A stretch of 29,203 nucleotides of DNA from a virus. Positions 1 to 7,841 of the stretch are shown here, piece after piece; positions within the stretch are counted from its first letter, which is position 1; every line of letters begins with the position of its first letter. The stretch is from IMG/VR virus record IMGVR_UViG_3300025896_000139, positions 1 to 29,203 of that record; one strand, written 5' to 3'. The position numbers were made by a program, and so were the translations under genes. Under the pieces are notes generated by a model. That model saw nothing but the letters and a program-made list of their open reading frames with translations. It was not told where the DNA came from and searched no databases.

Positions 1-86
1 CTTCATTGCTTTATCAGTTTAACAACAATAAAACATATGAGATTCGAGATACAGAACCTATACAAAGCTTAGAAAGTTTCTTCTAA
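1..86 (+). CDS. C-terminal end of an unidentified protein (5' truncated)
   Basis: The frame that starts at base 3 is open from the window edge to a TAA at 84-86, followed at once by a second in-frame TAA (87-89). It encodes 27 residues ending in ESLESFF-like sequence (last residues SLESFF). The stop sits just before a rho-independent terminator, as expected for the last gene of a transcription unit. Too little remains to name the protein. Confidence 0.6.
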   Translation, partial: SLLYQFNNNKTYEIRDTEPIQSLESFF

Positions 87-88
87 TA

Positions 89-118
89 AAATGCCCTTCG
101 GGGCATTTGTAGTTTATA
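89..118 (+). terminator. Rho-independent terminator with UUCG loop
   Basis: An 8-bp perfect stem (AAATGCCC at 89-96 with GGGCATTT at 101-108) is closed by a TTCG tetraloop and followed by a T-rich stretch. It lies directly after the stop codon of the truncated upstream gene. Confidence 0.85.
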
Positions 119-156
119 ATAAATAGAATAAGTAAAACTTTATAGATGGAACAATC

Positions 157-972
157 ATGGCAGCTTCAGAAGGCGTAGACTTAGAATGGGCTATAGTAGA
201 TCATGTAAACATGATGAATGGCACTTTAACTTCTCCAACCAAAAAATATTCAACTAAGATCGAACAGCAGGCTAAGAAGTGCGCCGAACATGTATTTGAT
301 TTTGCTGGAAATAAAAAAGTAGAAGCATGGCATTCAGATGACAATACTAATCCATTCCATGTTTCTATTTCTGCAAAACCAGAACCAAAAACTGACGTAG
401 TATTTAAGATTGGTAATACGATATATACTGCTTCAGTTAAAATGGCTGGTCCAGTTCAATTGGCATCTGGACAAGGAGTTAGTACTGCCGAATTATTTGA
501 AGCAGCAGCACAACATCTAAATAATAAAGTAAAGTCTAAAGTTTTAGAATCTATTATACATGAATTAAGAACTATGCCTACTAGACTATTGTCTGAAGGT
601 AATAAGCCTCGAATACTCGGTGAAGGTAAACAAAAAATAATAGATGAATTTATAAAAAATGGTAAAGTCATAAGCGACAAAAGTTATGACGTATGGTTGC
701 AAAATAATAAACCAATGTTAATGACAAAGTTGCTTGATTATGTTGAAAACGATCATGACTTTAAAGTTGCTTTGTTATATGAATCAATGACTGGCGAAAA
801 AACTTTATCAAAATATAAAGGTGCTGTAGCAAACAGTATTATTAGTCCTAAAGGTTTCTATGAAATAGATGGACCATATGTTAATAGCATTTTCTCGCGA
901 GTAAAATTCGATATTAGAGGTAAGTCTAGAAGTGGCATTACAGGCGTGGCTTTTAGAATTGATTTAAATTAA
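157..972 (+). CDS. Conserved hypothetical phage protein, 271 aa
   Basis: I do not recognise this protein with confidence. Around residues 76-108 there is a strand-strand pattern KTDVVFKIGN then ASVKMAGPVQLASGQG. The spacing of an aspartate and a (S)xK element, followed by a QLxSGxG stretch, is reminiscent of the PD-(D/E)xK nuclease core, but the match is weak and no function is claimed. There is no signal peptide or membrane segment. It is the first gene after a terminator. The upstream gap contains TATAATAAATA (115-125), which resembles a late-promoter octamer with extra bases. Codon use is more A/T-rich than in the next gene. The start has only a weak GGA ribosome binding site. Confidence 0.75.
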   Translation: MAASEGVDLEWAIVDHVNMMNGTLTSPTKKYSTKIEQQAKKCAEHVFDFAGNKKVEAWHSDDNTNPFHVSISAKPEPKTDVVFKIGNTIYTASVKMAGPVQLASGQGVSTAELFEAAAQHLNNKVKSKVLESIIHELRTMPTRLLSEGNKPRILGEGKQKIIDEFIKNGKVISDKSYDVWLQNNKPMLMTKLLDYVENDHDFKVALLYESMTGEKTLSKYKGAVANSIISPKGFYEIDGPYVNSIFSRVKFDIRGKSRSGITGVAFRIDLN

Positions 973-985
973 ATTCGCTAGACGG

Positions 986-1014
986 TGTACAATAAATCTA
1001 ATGTGTGGTATAAT
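986..1014 (+). promoter_or_regulatory. Promoter of the TGTACA / TATAAT family
   Basis: TGTACA (986-991), a 17-bp spacer and TATAAT (1009-1014) match the promoter family repeated through this window. The spacer begins ATAAATC rather than the more usual TTAATTCGT. The start codon of the nucleotidyltransferase gene lies 17 bases downstream of the -10 box. Confidence 0.8.
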
Positions 1015-1031
1015 ACTACTATAAAGACAAA

Positions 1032-2261
1032 ATGCTAAACTTAAAAGACTACCTAAAAGAAGAAAAAAACGTTCACATGGAACACATTGAGGACCTAATC
1101 TTCAATGAAGGTGTTACAGGAACTCGTAAAGCAATCAACTTTCTGCAGGACTTACGCGACATGCTCGCCGGTCACAGCAAGACCAAGATCACCGCAACAG
1201 TGAAGTGGGACGGAGCTCCAGCAATCTTCGCTGGCATCGATCCTCGTGATGGAAAATTCTTCGTAGCAAAGAAGGGTATCTTTAACAAGAATCCAAAGGT
1301 CTACAAGACTAACGCTGACATTGATGTTGACTTAAGCGGTGAACTAGCAGCGAAGTTTAAGACAGCTCTGAAAGAATTCTCAAAGCTTGGTATCAAGTCT
1401 GGTGTATATCAAGGTGACTTGATGTTTACCGATGACAAGAAGACTGAGTCTATTGATGACGAGAAGTTCATCACCTTCCATCCAAACACGATCATGTATG
1501 CAGTGCCATATAACTCATTGCTTGGCAAGAAGATTCGTTCAGCTAAGATCGGAGTGATCTGGCATACTACTTACGTCGGTGATTCTTTCGAATCAATGTC
1601 TGCTTCATTCGGCAAGACTATAGTTGATAAGCTCAATGATGTACCATCTATTTGGATGGATGATGCAAACTATAAAGACTATTCTGGTACAGCAACATTT
1701 ACTGATGCTGAAACTAAAGAAGTCACGGCAGTCCTATCCCGCGCAGGTACTCTGTTTAATTCCATTAGCGCTCCGACATTGAATGCAATTAGTAATGACG
1801 AAGACTTGCTTATGGCAGTCAAGACATTCACTAATTCAAAGATTCGTAAGGGTGAATACATCACCAACACTAAAGCTCACGTTAAAGAACTCTATCATTG
1901 GATCCACGATAGATACGAAAAAGAGATTGAAAAGAAAAAGACTCCTGCTGGAAAGAAGACACAGGAAGATATGCGTAAGAAGATCCTAAGTTTCTTTGCG
2001 CACCACGACCAAAATCAAATTGTTGCGATCTTTGATTTGGCAAACCTATTAGTTGAAGCGAAAGCATTGATCATCGGCAAGATGAATCAGGCTGGACATG
2101 TTAGTACATTCCTTAAGACATCGGATGGATTTAAAACAACCGGCGTAGAAGGTTTTGTTGCTATTGATCACCTTACCGGTGGAGCCGTGAAGATCGTTGA
2201 TCGTATGGAATTCAGTAAAGCAAACTTCAGCCCACTCATCATTAAAGGATGGACGAAATGA
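1032..2261 (+). CDS. Ligase-fold nucleotidyltransferase, DUF6267-like, with capsid-targeting-like N-terminus
   Basis: This 409-aa protein carries the signature of covalent nucleotidyltransferases (DNA/RNA ligases and capping enzymes). Motif I is KWDG at residues 58-61, with K58 the probable AMP- or GMP-acceptor. A KKG element follows at 80-82, a GDL element resembling motif III at 128-130, motif IV as EGFV at 373-376, and motif V around K387 (AVKIVDR). The roughly 240 residues between motif III and IV are far more than in DNA ligases and contain long charged helices. Conserved relatives in aquatic T4-like phages are usually left unnamed (DUF6267, from memory). The first ten residues, MLNLKDYLKE, match the T4 capsid-targeting pattern ending L-x-E. 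It has its own promoter and overlaps the next gene by ATGA. Substrate is unknown. Confidence 0.8.
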   Translation: MLNLKDYLKEEKNVHMEHIEDLIFNEGVTGTRKAINFLQDLRDMLAGHSKTKITATVKWDGAPAIFAGIDPRDGKFFVAKKGIFNKNPKVYKTNADIDVDLSGELAAKFKTALKEFSKLGIKSGVYQGDLMFTDDKKTESIDDEKFITFHPNTIMYAVPYNSLLGKKIRSAKIGVIWHTTYVGDSFESMSASFGKTIVDKLNDVPSIWMDDANYKDYSGTATFTDAETKEVTAVLSRAGTLFNSISAPTLNAISNDEDLLMAVKTFTNSKIRKGEYITNTKAHVKELYHWIHDRYEKEIEKKKTPAGKKTQEDMRKKILSFFAHHDQNQIVAIFDLANLLVEAKALIIGKMNQAGHVSTFLKTSDGFKTTGVEGFVAIDHLTGGAVKIVDRMEFSKANFSPLIIKGWTK

Positions 2262-2902
2262 TTACATTTAAAGATTATATCCAAGAAAAACGCGGCCTAT
2301 GGGATAACATCCATGCCAAGAGAAAACGAATTAAAGCTGGATCCGGTGAACACATGCGTAAGCCGGGAAGCAAAGGCGCTCCATCTGAAGCTGATCTAAA
2401 GGCTGCAAATGAAGAAGTTCAAATTGACGAGATCGTAGTAGCATTGGCTCCAATTGATGTTCGCAATCCTAAAAAGACTCCACAGCCACAAAGATACATG
2501 GGCGACATTGTTCCACCGACGAAGCCTCCATCTACAGAAAAGCGTGGAGTCAAAGGACGTCCCGGACAAAGACCAATGCCGACTTATGAAGAAGTTGTGG
2601 CAGAAGACAATACCGCGCCTAGCAAAAAATATCATGTTACAGTTGATCATCATGGTGCAAATAGAGATGTTCCTTTGTATACAAGAACCTATCCAGTTCA
2701 TGCAAAGAGTGAGCATGAAGCCATTGGTACTATTCATAAATTAGTTGGCGGTAGAAACCATCGTGTTGAACATAGTGTTGCAGAAGAGAATACTCAAGGC
2801 GATGAGGGAACCGATAAACTTACCAAGCATCGCAAGAAGCTTACGCCCAATGAATCGCCAGTAACACCCGAACTACTTAAGAATTTCGAAACGTATAAAT
2901 AA
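2258..2902 (+). CDS. Modular phage protein with capsid-targeting-like N-terminus and basic KRKRIKAG motif
   Basis: The 214-aa protein starts at the ATG that overlaps the previous stop codon (ATGA). A start three codons upstream is possible but would hide the N-terminal peptide. Residues 1-10, MITFKDYIQE, closely match the T4 internal-protein targeting peptide. Next comes a basic block (WDNIHAKRKRIKAGSGEHMR, from residue 13) seen in many aquatic T4-like phage proteins, then an EEVQIDE linker (residues 52-58) containing an L/I-x-E site. A proline-rich stretch follows, and finally an alpha/beta module (KKYHVTVDHH to HRVEHSVAEE). Low complexity and the modular layout suggest a processed head-interior protein rather than an enzyme. 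This role is inferred. Confidence 0.75.
   Translation: MITFKDYIQEKRGLWDNIHAKRKRIKAGSGEHMRKPGSKGAPSEADLKAANEEVQIDEIVVALAPIDVRNPKKTPQPQRYMGDIVPPTKPPSTEKRGVKGRPGQRPMPTYEEVVAEDNTAPSKKYHVTVDHHGANRDVPLYTRTYPVHAKSEHEAIGTIHKLVGGRNHRVEHSVAEENTQGDEGTDKLTKHRKKLTPNESPVTPELLKNFETYK
2894..2901 (+). promoter_or_regulatory. T4-like late promoter octamer TATAAATA
   Basis: An exact TATAAATA overlaps the stop codon of the preceding gene. In T4 this octamer is the whole late promoter, recognised by gp55, with transcription starting about ten bases downstream. That would leave a short leader before the ATG at 2932. No TGTACA-type promoter is present here. Confidence 0.6.
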
Positions 2903-2931
2903 ACTATAACAATTTGTATTGATGGAATAAA

Positions 2932-5013
2932 ATGAAAAAACTAAGACAGGTCTTAAAAGAACTGCCATCTAGAAAAGTAGTGTTCGCATTTGGTCGCTTT
3001 CAGCCGCCAACTACAGGCCACGAGTTGCTTGTCAATATAGTAAAAAAGGTCGCCTCTGCTCAGAAGGCCGATCACGTCATCTTCGCTTCACGAACGCATG
3101 ACAAAAAATCCAACCCACTTCCAGTAGATCGTAAGGTATATTACCTTAAGAGAATGTTTCCAAAGACGAACTTCGTCGCAGCGAATGATGACGTACGTAC
3201 GTTCATTGAAGCAGCTAAGATGTTGTCTGGAAAGTACAAGAATCTAGTGATGATCGCCGGGTCGGACAGAGTTCCAGAGTACAAGAAGATCCTTGAGAAG
3301 TACAATGGCGATGTATTCCATTTTGATACAGTTGAAGTGGTATCTGCCGGTGAACGCGACCCAGACGCAGACAGTGCATCGGGTATGTCGGGCACTAAAA
3401 TGAGAGCCGCAGCTGTTGATGGTGACTATAAGAAGTTTAAGACAGGTCTACCAAAATCACTCACTGATCTTGATGGCAGACGTCTCATGAATGAGATTCG
3501 TACTGGCATGGGAATGGAAGTCGTTAAGGAACAAGTTAAGTTTGAAACAAATGATTTGCGTGAAAAGTACTATTCTGGACAAATCTTTAACATTGGCGAA
3601 AAAGTAACCGATGGCCAAAACATCTTTGAAATCATTGATCGTGGTTCTAATTATATCACAGTTGTTAATGAATCCGGCGCCACCAGTAAGAAATGGCTTG
3701 ATGCAGTACAGCCAATCGTAACTGAAGATATTAAACCAGGCTATGCTCCAAAGCAGATAAGCTATAAGGGTTACACCACTAAGAACTTTGATAGATCTGA
3801 AGATGCAGCAAAGGCATTCCAAGATACTATTGAAAGAGATGGCGATCCAGTTGCAATCTTAAATGCTATTAAGGCTACTGACACTTACATGGGTCTCAAT
3901 GATAAGCACTTGACCGGCGAAAAGTTTACAGATCGAGAAAAAGAAACATGGATTGCTGCTCATGAAAAGGCTAGAGAGTCTTTAAATAGAGTTGGAGAAT
4001 TTGCTCATCACCAAGATTATTGGCATACGCACCAGCATGAGCTGGAAGGTACTTTAGTTCATTATGACAAATCTGGTAAAGAAGACATGCGATCAGAAGA
4101 ACATACAGAAAGACTAGAAGAAATGAAATTCTCATCAATAGACAGAATCAAAGTAGCACGCATTATTGCCGGTTCGCTTGGAGTGCCAGATGTAGAAGAA
4201 AAATCTGGCGCAGCAGAAATGGTAAACCAAGGTTTGCGTTTCATTAAGAACAAACACATGACACCAGAAGCTTGGAGTGTTGTTGGCAATATGCTTCAAA
4301 TGGCTACCGATGCCGGAATCAACTATGATCACAACATCGTTAAGGGTAAAGTTGAAGAAGCCGTTATCAATAAAGATGACCATAAAAACGGTGAGTCTGA
4401 TCAAGAAGCAGAGCACTCTGAAAAGCCAGAATCTAGTAAAATTGGTCATAGCTTAGGTGGTACTAGCGATGCTCATCGTAGAATGAAGATCAAGTATGCT
4501 CTCGGTGAAGAGTCTGAGCGGGAAGAACTTGAGGATGAAGGTCTATCAGACGAAGAAATCGATGACATGATCGGTAAGCTTGGCGATGACGATTATCTAG
4601 AGGCTTATGACGACGAAGAACTCGCAGTCATCGATGACGAGACCGGCGAACACATTCATGATCTAAAGGAAGAGGCTCTAATGGAAGTTCTTTCACGTGC
4701 TGAAAGAATTAGAGCTAAGATTAGATTTGCAAGATCAGAAGCAAAACGTGAACGTAAGACTCGCATTGCACTTAAGACAAGATCTACTGGTAAGACTATT
4801 AATGCCAGAGCTAGACGCATGGCTGTTAATATGATGAAGATGAAGATTGCAAAGAAACCTCTCGACAAGTTAAGTGTTGCTGAGAAAGAAAGAATTGAAA
4901 GAACTCTATCGAAAAGAAAAGCTGTGATCAATCGCATTGCAATGAAGATGGCACCAAAGGTACGTAAGATTGAGAACGATAGACTAGTACATAGAACATA
5001 TACAAAGGGTTAA
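2932..5013 (+). CDS. Multidomain protein with N-terminal NadM/cytidylyltransferase-like domain and basic C-terminal module
   Basis: The 693-aa protein opens with a 10-residue peptide MKKLRQVLKE (an L-x-E end, as in capsid-targeting peptides). It continues into a nucleotidyltransferase domain of the HxGH class: GRFQPPTTGH at 21-30 and the C-terminal motif MSGTKMR at 152-158, where ISxTxxR is usual. This suggests NMN adenylyl- or a cytidylyl-transferase activity. Residues about 212-262 form a KOW/SH3-like module (GQIFNIGEKV to KKWLDAVQP). Residues about 400-470 are a helical module common in aquatic phage proteins. A strongly acidic stretch follows. The last 130 residues are very rich in Arg/Lys and may bind DNA or pack in the head. 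It follows a late-type promoter. Substrate is unproven. Confidence 0.85.
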   Translation: MKKLRQVLKELPSRKVVFAFGRFQPPTTGHELLVNIVKKVASAQKADHVIFASRTHDKKSNPLPVDRKVYYLKRMFPKTNFVAANDDVRTFIEAAKMLSGKYKNLVMIAGSDRVPEYKKILEKYNGDVFHFDTVEVVSAGERDPDADSASGMSGTKMRAAAVDGDYKKFKTGLPKSLTDLDGRRLMNEIRTGMGMEVVKEQVKFETNDLREKYYSGQIFNIGEKVTDGQNIFEIIDRGSNYITVVNESGATSKKWLDAVQPIVTEDIKPGYAPKQISYKGYTTKNFDRSEDAAKAFQDTIERDGDPVAILNAIKATDTYMGLNDKHLTGEKFTDREKETWIAAHEKARESLNRVGEFAHHQDYWHTHQHELEGTLVHYDKSGKEDMRSEEHTERLEEMKFSSIDRIKVARIIAGSLGVPDVEEKSGAAEMVNQGLRFIKNKHMTPEAWSVVGNMLQMATDAGINYDHNIVKGKVEEAVINKDDHKNGESDQEAEHSEKPESSKIGHSLGGTSDAHRRMKIKYALGEESEREELEDEGLSDEEIDDMIGKLGDDDYLEAYDDEELAVIDDETGEHIHDLKEEALMEVLSRAERIRAKIRFARSEAKRERKTRIALKTRSTGKTINARARRMAVNMMKMKIAKKPLDKLSVAEKERIERTLSKRKAVINRIAMKMAPKVRKIENDRLVHRTYTKG

Positions 5014-5014
5014 C

Positions 5015-5461
5015 ATGAACGGATTAGTATCAGCATTAAGAATAGCAATGGCGAATACCTTCGTCATGTATTTTAAAACACAGGGATTCCATTGGAACGT
5101 GGAAGGTATTCACTTTAGTCAATACCATAGTTTCTTTGGTGATATCTATGATGATCTATATGGATCTGTAGATGCATTTGCTGAGAACATTAGAAAGCTT
5201 GGAGAGTATGCTCCAAAAAGTCTAGCTGACATGTACAAGTCAACCACTTTAGTTGAGTCTGATATTGTTGGCGACAGCTTGAAAGAAATGCTAAATAGTC
5301 TGCTAACAGATAATACAGAAGTGCTTAATTCATTGAATAGAACCTTCGCACTAGCAAACACCGCAAACGAACAAGGACTAGCAAATTACATTGCAGAACG
5401 TATTGATGCGCACAAGAAACACGAATGGCAAATCCGTTCATCGCTAAAGGGACAAGAATGA
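5015..5461 (+). CDS. Dps-like ferritin (DNA-protection protein)
   Basis: At 148 aa it is a short member of the Dps/ferritin family, which stores iron and shields DNA as a 12-mer cage. The ferroxidase signature is present: H26-W27-N-V-E-G, H38, then D53 and E57 in the D-x-x-A-E pattern followed by IRKLG. These positions correspond to E. coli Dps H51, H63, D78 and E82. The position equivalent to D67 is G42, with an aspartate one residue on, so the metal site may be altered. It lacks the basic N-terminal tail of E. coli Dps. It starts one base after the previous stop and overlaps the next gene by ATGA, so it is translated together with two putative head-interior proteins. It may protect packaged or injected DNA; this is inference. 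Confidence 0.9.
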   Translation: MNGLVSALRIAMANTFVMYFKTQGFHWNVEGIHFSQYHSFFGDIYDDLYGSVDAFAENIRKLGEYAPKSLADMYKSTTLVESDIVGDSLKEMLNSLLTDNTEVLNSLNRTFALANTANEQGLANYIAERIDAHKKHEWQIRSSLKGQE

Positions 5462-6861
5462 GCACACTTAAAGATATTTTAGAACAGCGCGGAATGGGTC
5501 GTGGTCCATGCTGCCCTGGTTGTGGAATGCGCATGAGAATGCAGCAAGGCAATTGTCCTGATTGTGGCGTTAAATATGGATTAGGCATGGGCGCCGCTGA
5601 TGCACCTGGCATGTCTGAAGAAAAAGAAGAAGAACCAACGGCAGACTTTAAATTAGATAAAGCTGGAAGAAAAATCAAAGCATCGAAGATCGTCTTCAAC
5701 CAAGGCGAAGATGATTCAACAAAGAGAGTACAAGAAGATATGAAAACAACATACAAAGATCTCGTTGGTGCATATGCAGCAATGCGCTCAGAATCCCTAC
5801 AGCTTGAAGATGAGATCAATGAAGTCTTGTCTAAGGACGCGGCCGCTGGCGAATGGATCAGTGACTTTGTTCACAGCGATAATCCAAAGTTTGCTGGTAA
5901 GTCTAAAGAGAAGCGTAAACAGATGGCACTAGCAGCTTATTACGCTAAGCAAAAGAATGAAGAAGTTGACGAATCAACAGTGCCTGCACACATGAAGGGT
6001 AAGCAAAAACCATACGTATCTACCATTGGTGCTGACCATGAAGTGCTGGGTAATACTGGTCAAGTTAAAGCAACCTTCACTCGAAAAGAACATGGCAAGG
6101 ACGCAAAAGCAAAGGCTATTGCTCACCTTAAGCAACACTACGATGCTTACATGAAAGAAGAAATTGAACTAACTGAACGTGCTGATCGCGAAGATGACGA
6201 AGGTTATTCTAGAACTAAAGAAGCAGATGACGCGCACAATAGAGCAATCGATGCTGCCGCTGCTAAGAAGAAAGCTGAAGCTGCTAAAAAGACTAATGAA
6301 GAATTAGACGAAGCAGACAAAGAATATAAAATCTCCACAGCTCAAATGGGTCACGCTGGTAAGACGACAATCAAGCACATCAAGAATCCAGACGTTACAC
6401 AACGAATGGCAGCTCATGATGTAAAATCATATGCCGATCGTATTGCTCTATTGAAAGATGCAAAGCGTAAGGGTAACTTAAAGGAAGACGACATGCAAGA
6501 ATCAGCATTCGATTGGAAGAACGCTCCAAGAGAAAAATTCGATAAGACGAAAACAGCTACATATCACGATGTAAAGAAAATCTCTACTGGAACTGTTTAC
6601 ACCAAGCAGTTTGACAAAGATGGTACGTCAAAAGGTACTGGAGATGACGCAGCTAAGAAAGCTGAAGGAGCTGCAAAGCGCGGCCGTGGTCGTCCAAAGA
6701 AAGACAAGTTCGCTGAGTCAGTTGAGATCCTTATGTCTCTATCAGAAGAGCAATTTGACTCGATGATGGAAGATGGCTTTGATGCATTCTTCGAAGCATT
6801 CGAACAAATCGACGAATCGTCTAAAGATGCTCTTAAGACATACGTTAAATCAACAAAATAA
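5458..6861 (+). CDS. Modular phage protein with zinc ribbon, L/I-x-E linkers and an AT-hook
   Basis: The start chosen is the ATG overlapping the Dps stop (467 aa). An ATG 33 bases upstream lies inside dps and lacks support. The N-terminus MSTLKDILEQ resembles the capsid-targeting peptides of its neighbours, although residue 10 is Q, not E. A zinc ribbon follows (C19-P-G-C22 and C33-P-D-C36). Residues about 125-165 are a module (SKDAAAGEWISDF to KRKQMALAAYYAKQ) that recurs in aquatic phage proteins. Further modules are separated by acidic linkers with L/I-x-E sites (LTE 238-240, LDE 283-285, IDE 451-453). An AT-hook-like KRGRGRPKKDK occurs at 407-417. The set suggests a DNA-contacting head-interior protein. 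The function is not known. Confidence 0.8.
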   Translation: MSTLKDILEQRGMGRGPCCPGCGMRMRMQQGNCPDCGVKYGLGMGAADAPGMSEEKEEEPTADFKLDKAGRKIKASKIVFNQGEDDSTKRVQEDMKTTYKDLVGAYAAMRSESLQLEDEINEVLSKDAAAGEWISDFVHSDNPKFAGKSKEKRKQMALAAYYAKQKNEEVDESTVPAHMKGKQKPYVSTIGADHEVLGNTGQVKATFTRKEHGKDAKAKAIAHLKQHYDAYMKEEIELTERADREDDEGYSRTKEADDAHNRAIDAAAAKKKAEAAKKTNEELDEADKEYKISTAQMGHAGKTTIKHIKNPDVTQRMAAHDVKSYADRIALLKDAKRKGNLKEDDMQESAFDWKNAPREKFDKTKTATYHDVKKISTGTVYTKQFDKDGTSKGTGDDAAKKAEGAAKRGRGRPKKDKFAESVEILMSLSEEQFDSMMEDGFDAFFEAFEQIDESSKDALKTYVKSTK

Positions 6862-6877
6862 TTCAAGGAGAATAAAA

Positions 6878-7441
6878 ATGGCACTATGGGGAAAAACCGA
6901 CGCAACAGGCAGTAAGCCTAAGTATCTTAACGCTACTGATGCTGCTAATACAGTATTTGTATCAGTAGAAGAAGCACTTCTAAAGACAAACAAAGACAAG
7001 GGCATTACAGCCGCAGGCTGGTGGTTAGTAACTGAACATAAAGACAACAGTGGTGCAAATCGCTATAATGCTGAATGCTTAGTTGCTATGAGTGTTGCTA
7101 ACGCAGTATCTGGCGACGCAACGGATGACGCTAAGGTAGCAGACGTTGAAGTTACATTGACTATTGGTACTCAACCAGCAGCTCAGACTTCAGTATCCGG
7201 CGTTGCAACATTCGCGGTAGTTGCAACAGCTTCTACTGGAACAGTTACATACCAATGGCAGCGTGCTCTAGCAGCTACGCCAACTCGCTTCACTAACGTA
7301 TCAGGCGCTACATCAGCTTCCCTAGTACTAAGCGGAGTTGTTGCTGGTGACACTGGTAACAAGTATCGCGTTGCTCTAAGTTCTGACTCTGGTGCAGTTA
7401 AGGTTAATTCCGACGCAGCTACACTAACATTCGGTTCTTAA
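6878..7441 (+). CDS. Ig-domain virion structural (decoration-like) protein
   Basis: The start at 6878 is set by a strong AAGGAG ribosome binding site at 6865-6870. Upstream in-frame ATGs lie within the preceding gene. The 187-aa protein begins MALWGKTDATGSKPKY, an N-terminus I recall from virion proteins of cyanophages and other aquatic T4-like phages. Residues about 95-187 form an Ig-like beta-sandwich (TIGTQPAAQTSVSGVATFAV, then TVTYQWQRA, then GNKYRVALSS). This is the type found on phage capsid or tail surfaces, like Hoc, where it aids weak binding to cells or glycans. It is followed directly by a terminator, so it closes the unit that began at the late promoter near 2894. Confidence 0.85.
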   Translation: MALWGKTDATGSKPKYLNATDAANTVFVSVEEALLKTNKDKGITAAGWWLVTEHKDNSGANRYNAECLVAMSVANAVSGDATDDAKVADVEVTLTIGTQPAAQTSVSGVATFAVVATASTGTVTYQWQRALAATPTRFTNVSGATSASLVLSGVVAGDTGNKYRVALSSDSGAVKVNSDAATLTFGS

Positions 7442-7443
7442 TA

Positions 7444-7465
7444 GAAGGGGCTTCGGCCCCTCTTC
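7444..7465 (+). terminator. Rho-independent terminator with UUCG loop
   Basis: GGGGC (7447-7451) pairs with GCCCC (7456-7460) around a TTCG loop, extended by GAA/TTC at the base. It lies immediately after the Ig-domain gene. Confidence 0.85.
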
Positions 7466-7468
7466 AAT

Positions 7469-7840
7469 ATGAAATTAACTGACAGTAATTTTCTTCTATA
7501 TGCAATGCGCCACTATGATAACATACAGTGCCAAACAATAGAAGAGTTTGAAGAAGATTTAAAGAAGCTTCTTTACATTAAGAAGCTTCTTTCTCGTTAT
7601 AAGAATGATAATGATTTAAAAGAAAAATTAATTCTAAACCATATCATAGTATCGTATAATGTATTTGGTGATGCATTTACTAATATGATATTTTTTAAGA
7701 TAGACAAAGAACATTGGCCAGCGTTAACAACATTCTTAGTATGTGTTAACCGTATGCCAGATGTAGTAGAATTCCACGGAATTATGTTGTCGGATATAAC
7801 TCTAGACCAGAACATAATCTCAGCATTAAGAAAGATCTAA
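7469..7840 (+). CDS. Conserved T4-like phage hypothetical, 123 aa
   Basis: This all-alpha looking protein starts MKLTDSNFLLYAMRHYDN and contains FEEDLKKLLYIKKLLSRY and LILNHIIVSYNVFGDA. From memory this family is conserved among T4-like phages of aquatic bacteria and sits beside the next gene, but its function is unknown. It has no signal peptide, membrane segment or catalytic motif that I can see. It follows a terminator with only a short gap, so transcription probably comes by read-through or from a promoter I could not identify. It ends one base before the next start codon, so the two genes are likely co-translated. Confidence 0.85.
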   Translation: MKLTDSNFLLYAMRHYDNIQCQTIEEFEEDLKKLLYIKKLLSRYKNDNDLKEKLILNHIIVSYNVFGDAFTNMIFFKIDKEHWPALTTFLVCVNRMPDVVEFHGIMLSDITLDQNIISALRKI

Positions 7841-7841
7841 A

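Noticed and set aside
157-972. PD-(D/E)xK nuclease assignment for the first full gene
   Set aside because: Only a loose D...SxK spacing is visible. Without an alignment or structure this is not enough to name a nuclease.
2396-2744. Long open frames in other frames and on the minus strand within the modular protein gene, and similar ones elsewhere
   Set aside because: They lack ribosome binding sites and recognisable motifs, and lie inside well-supported + strand genes. They are by-products of codon use.
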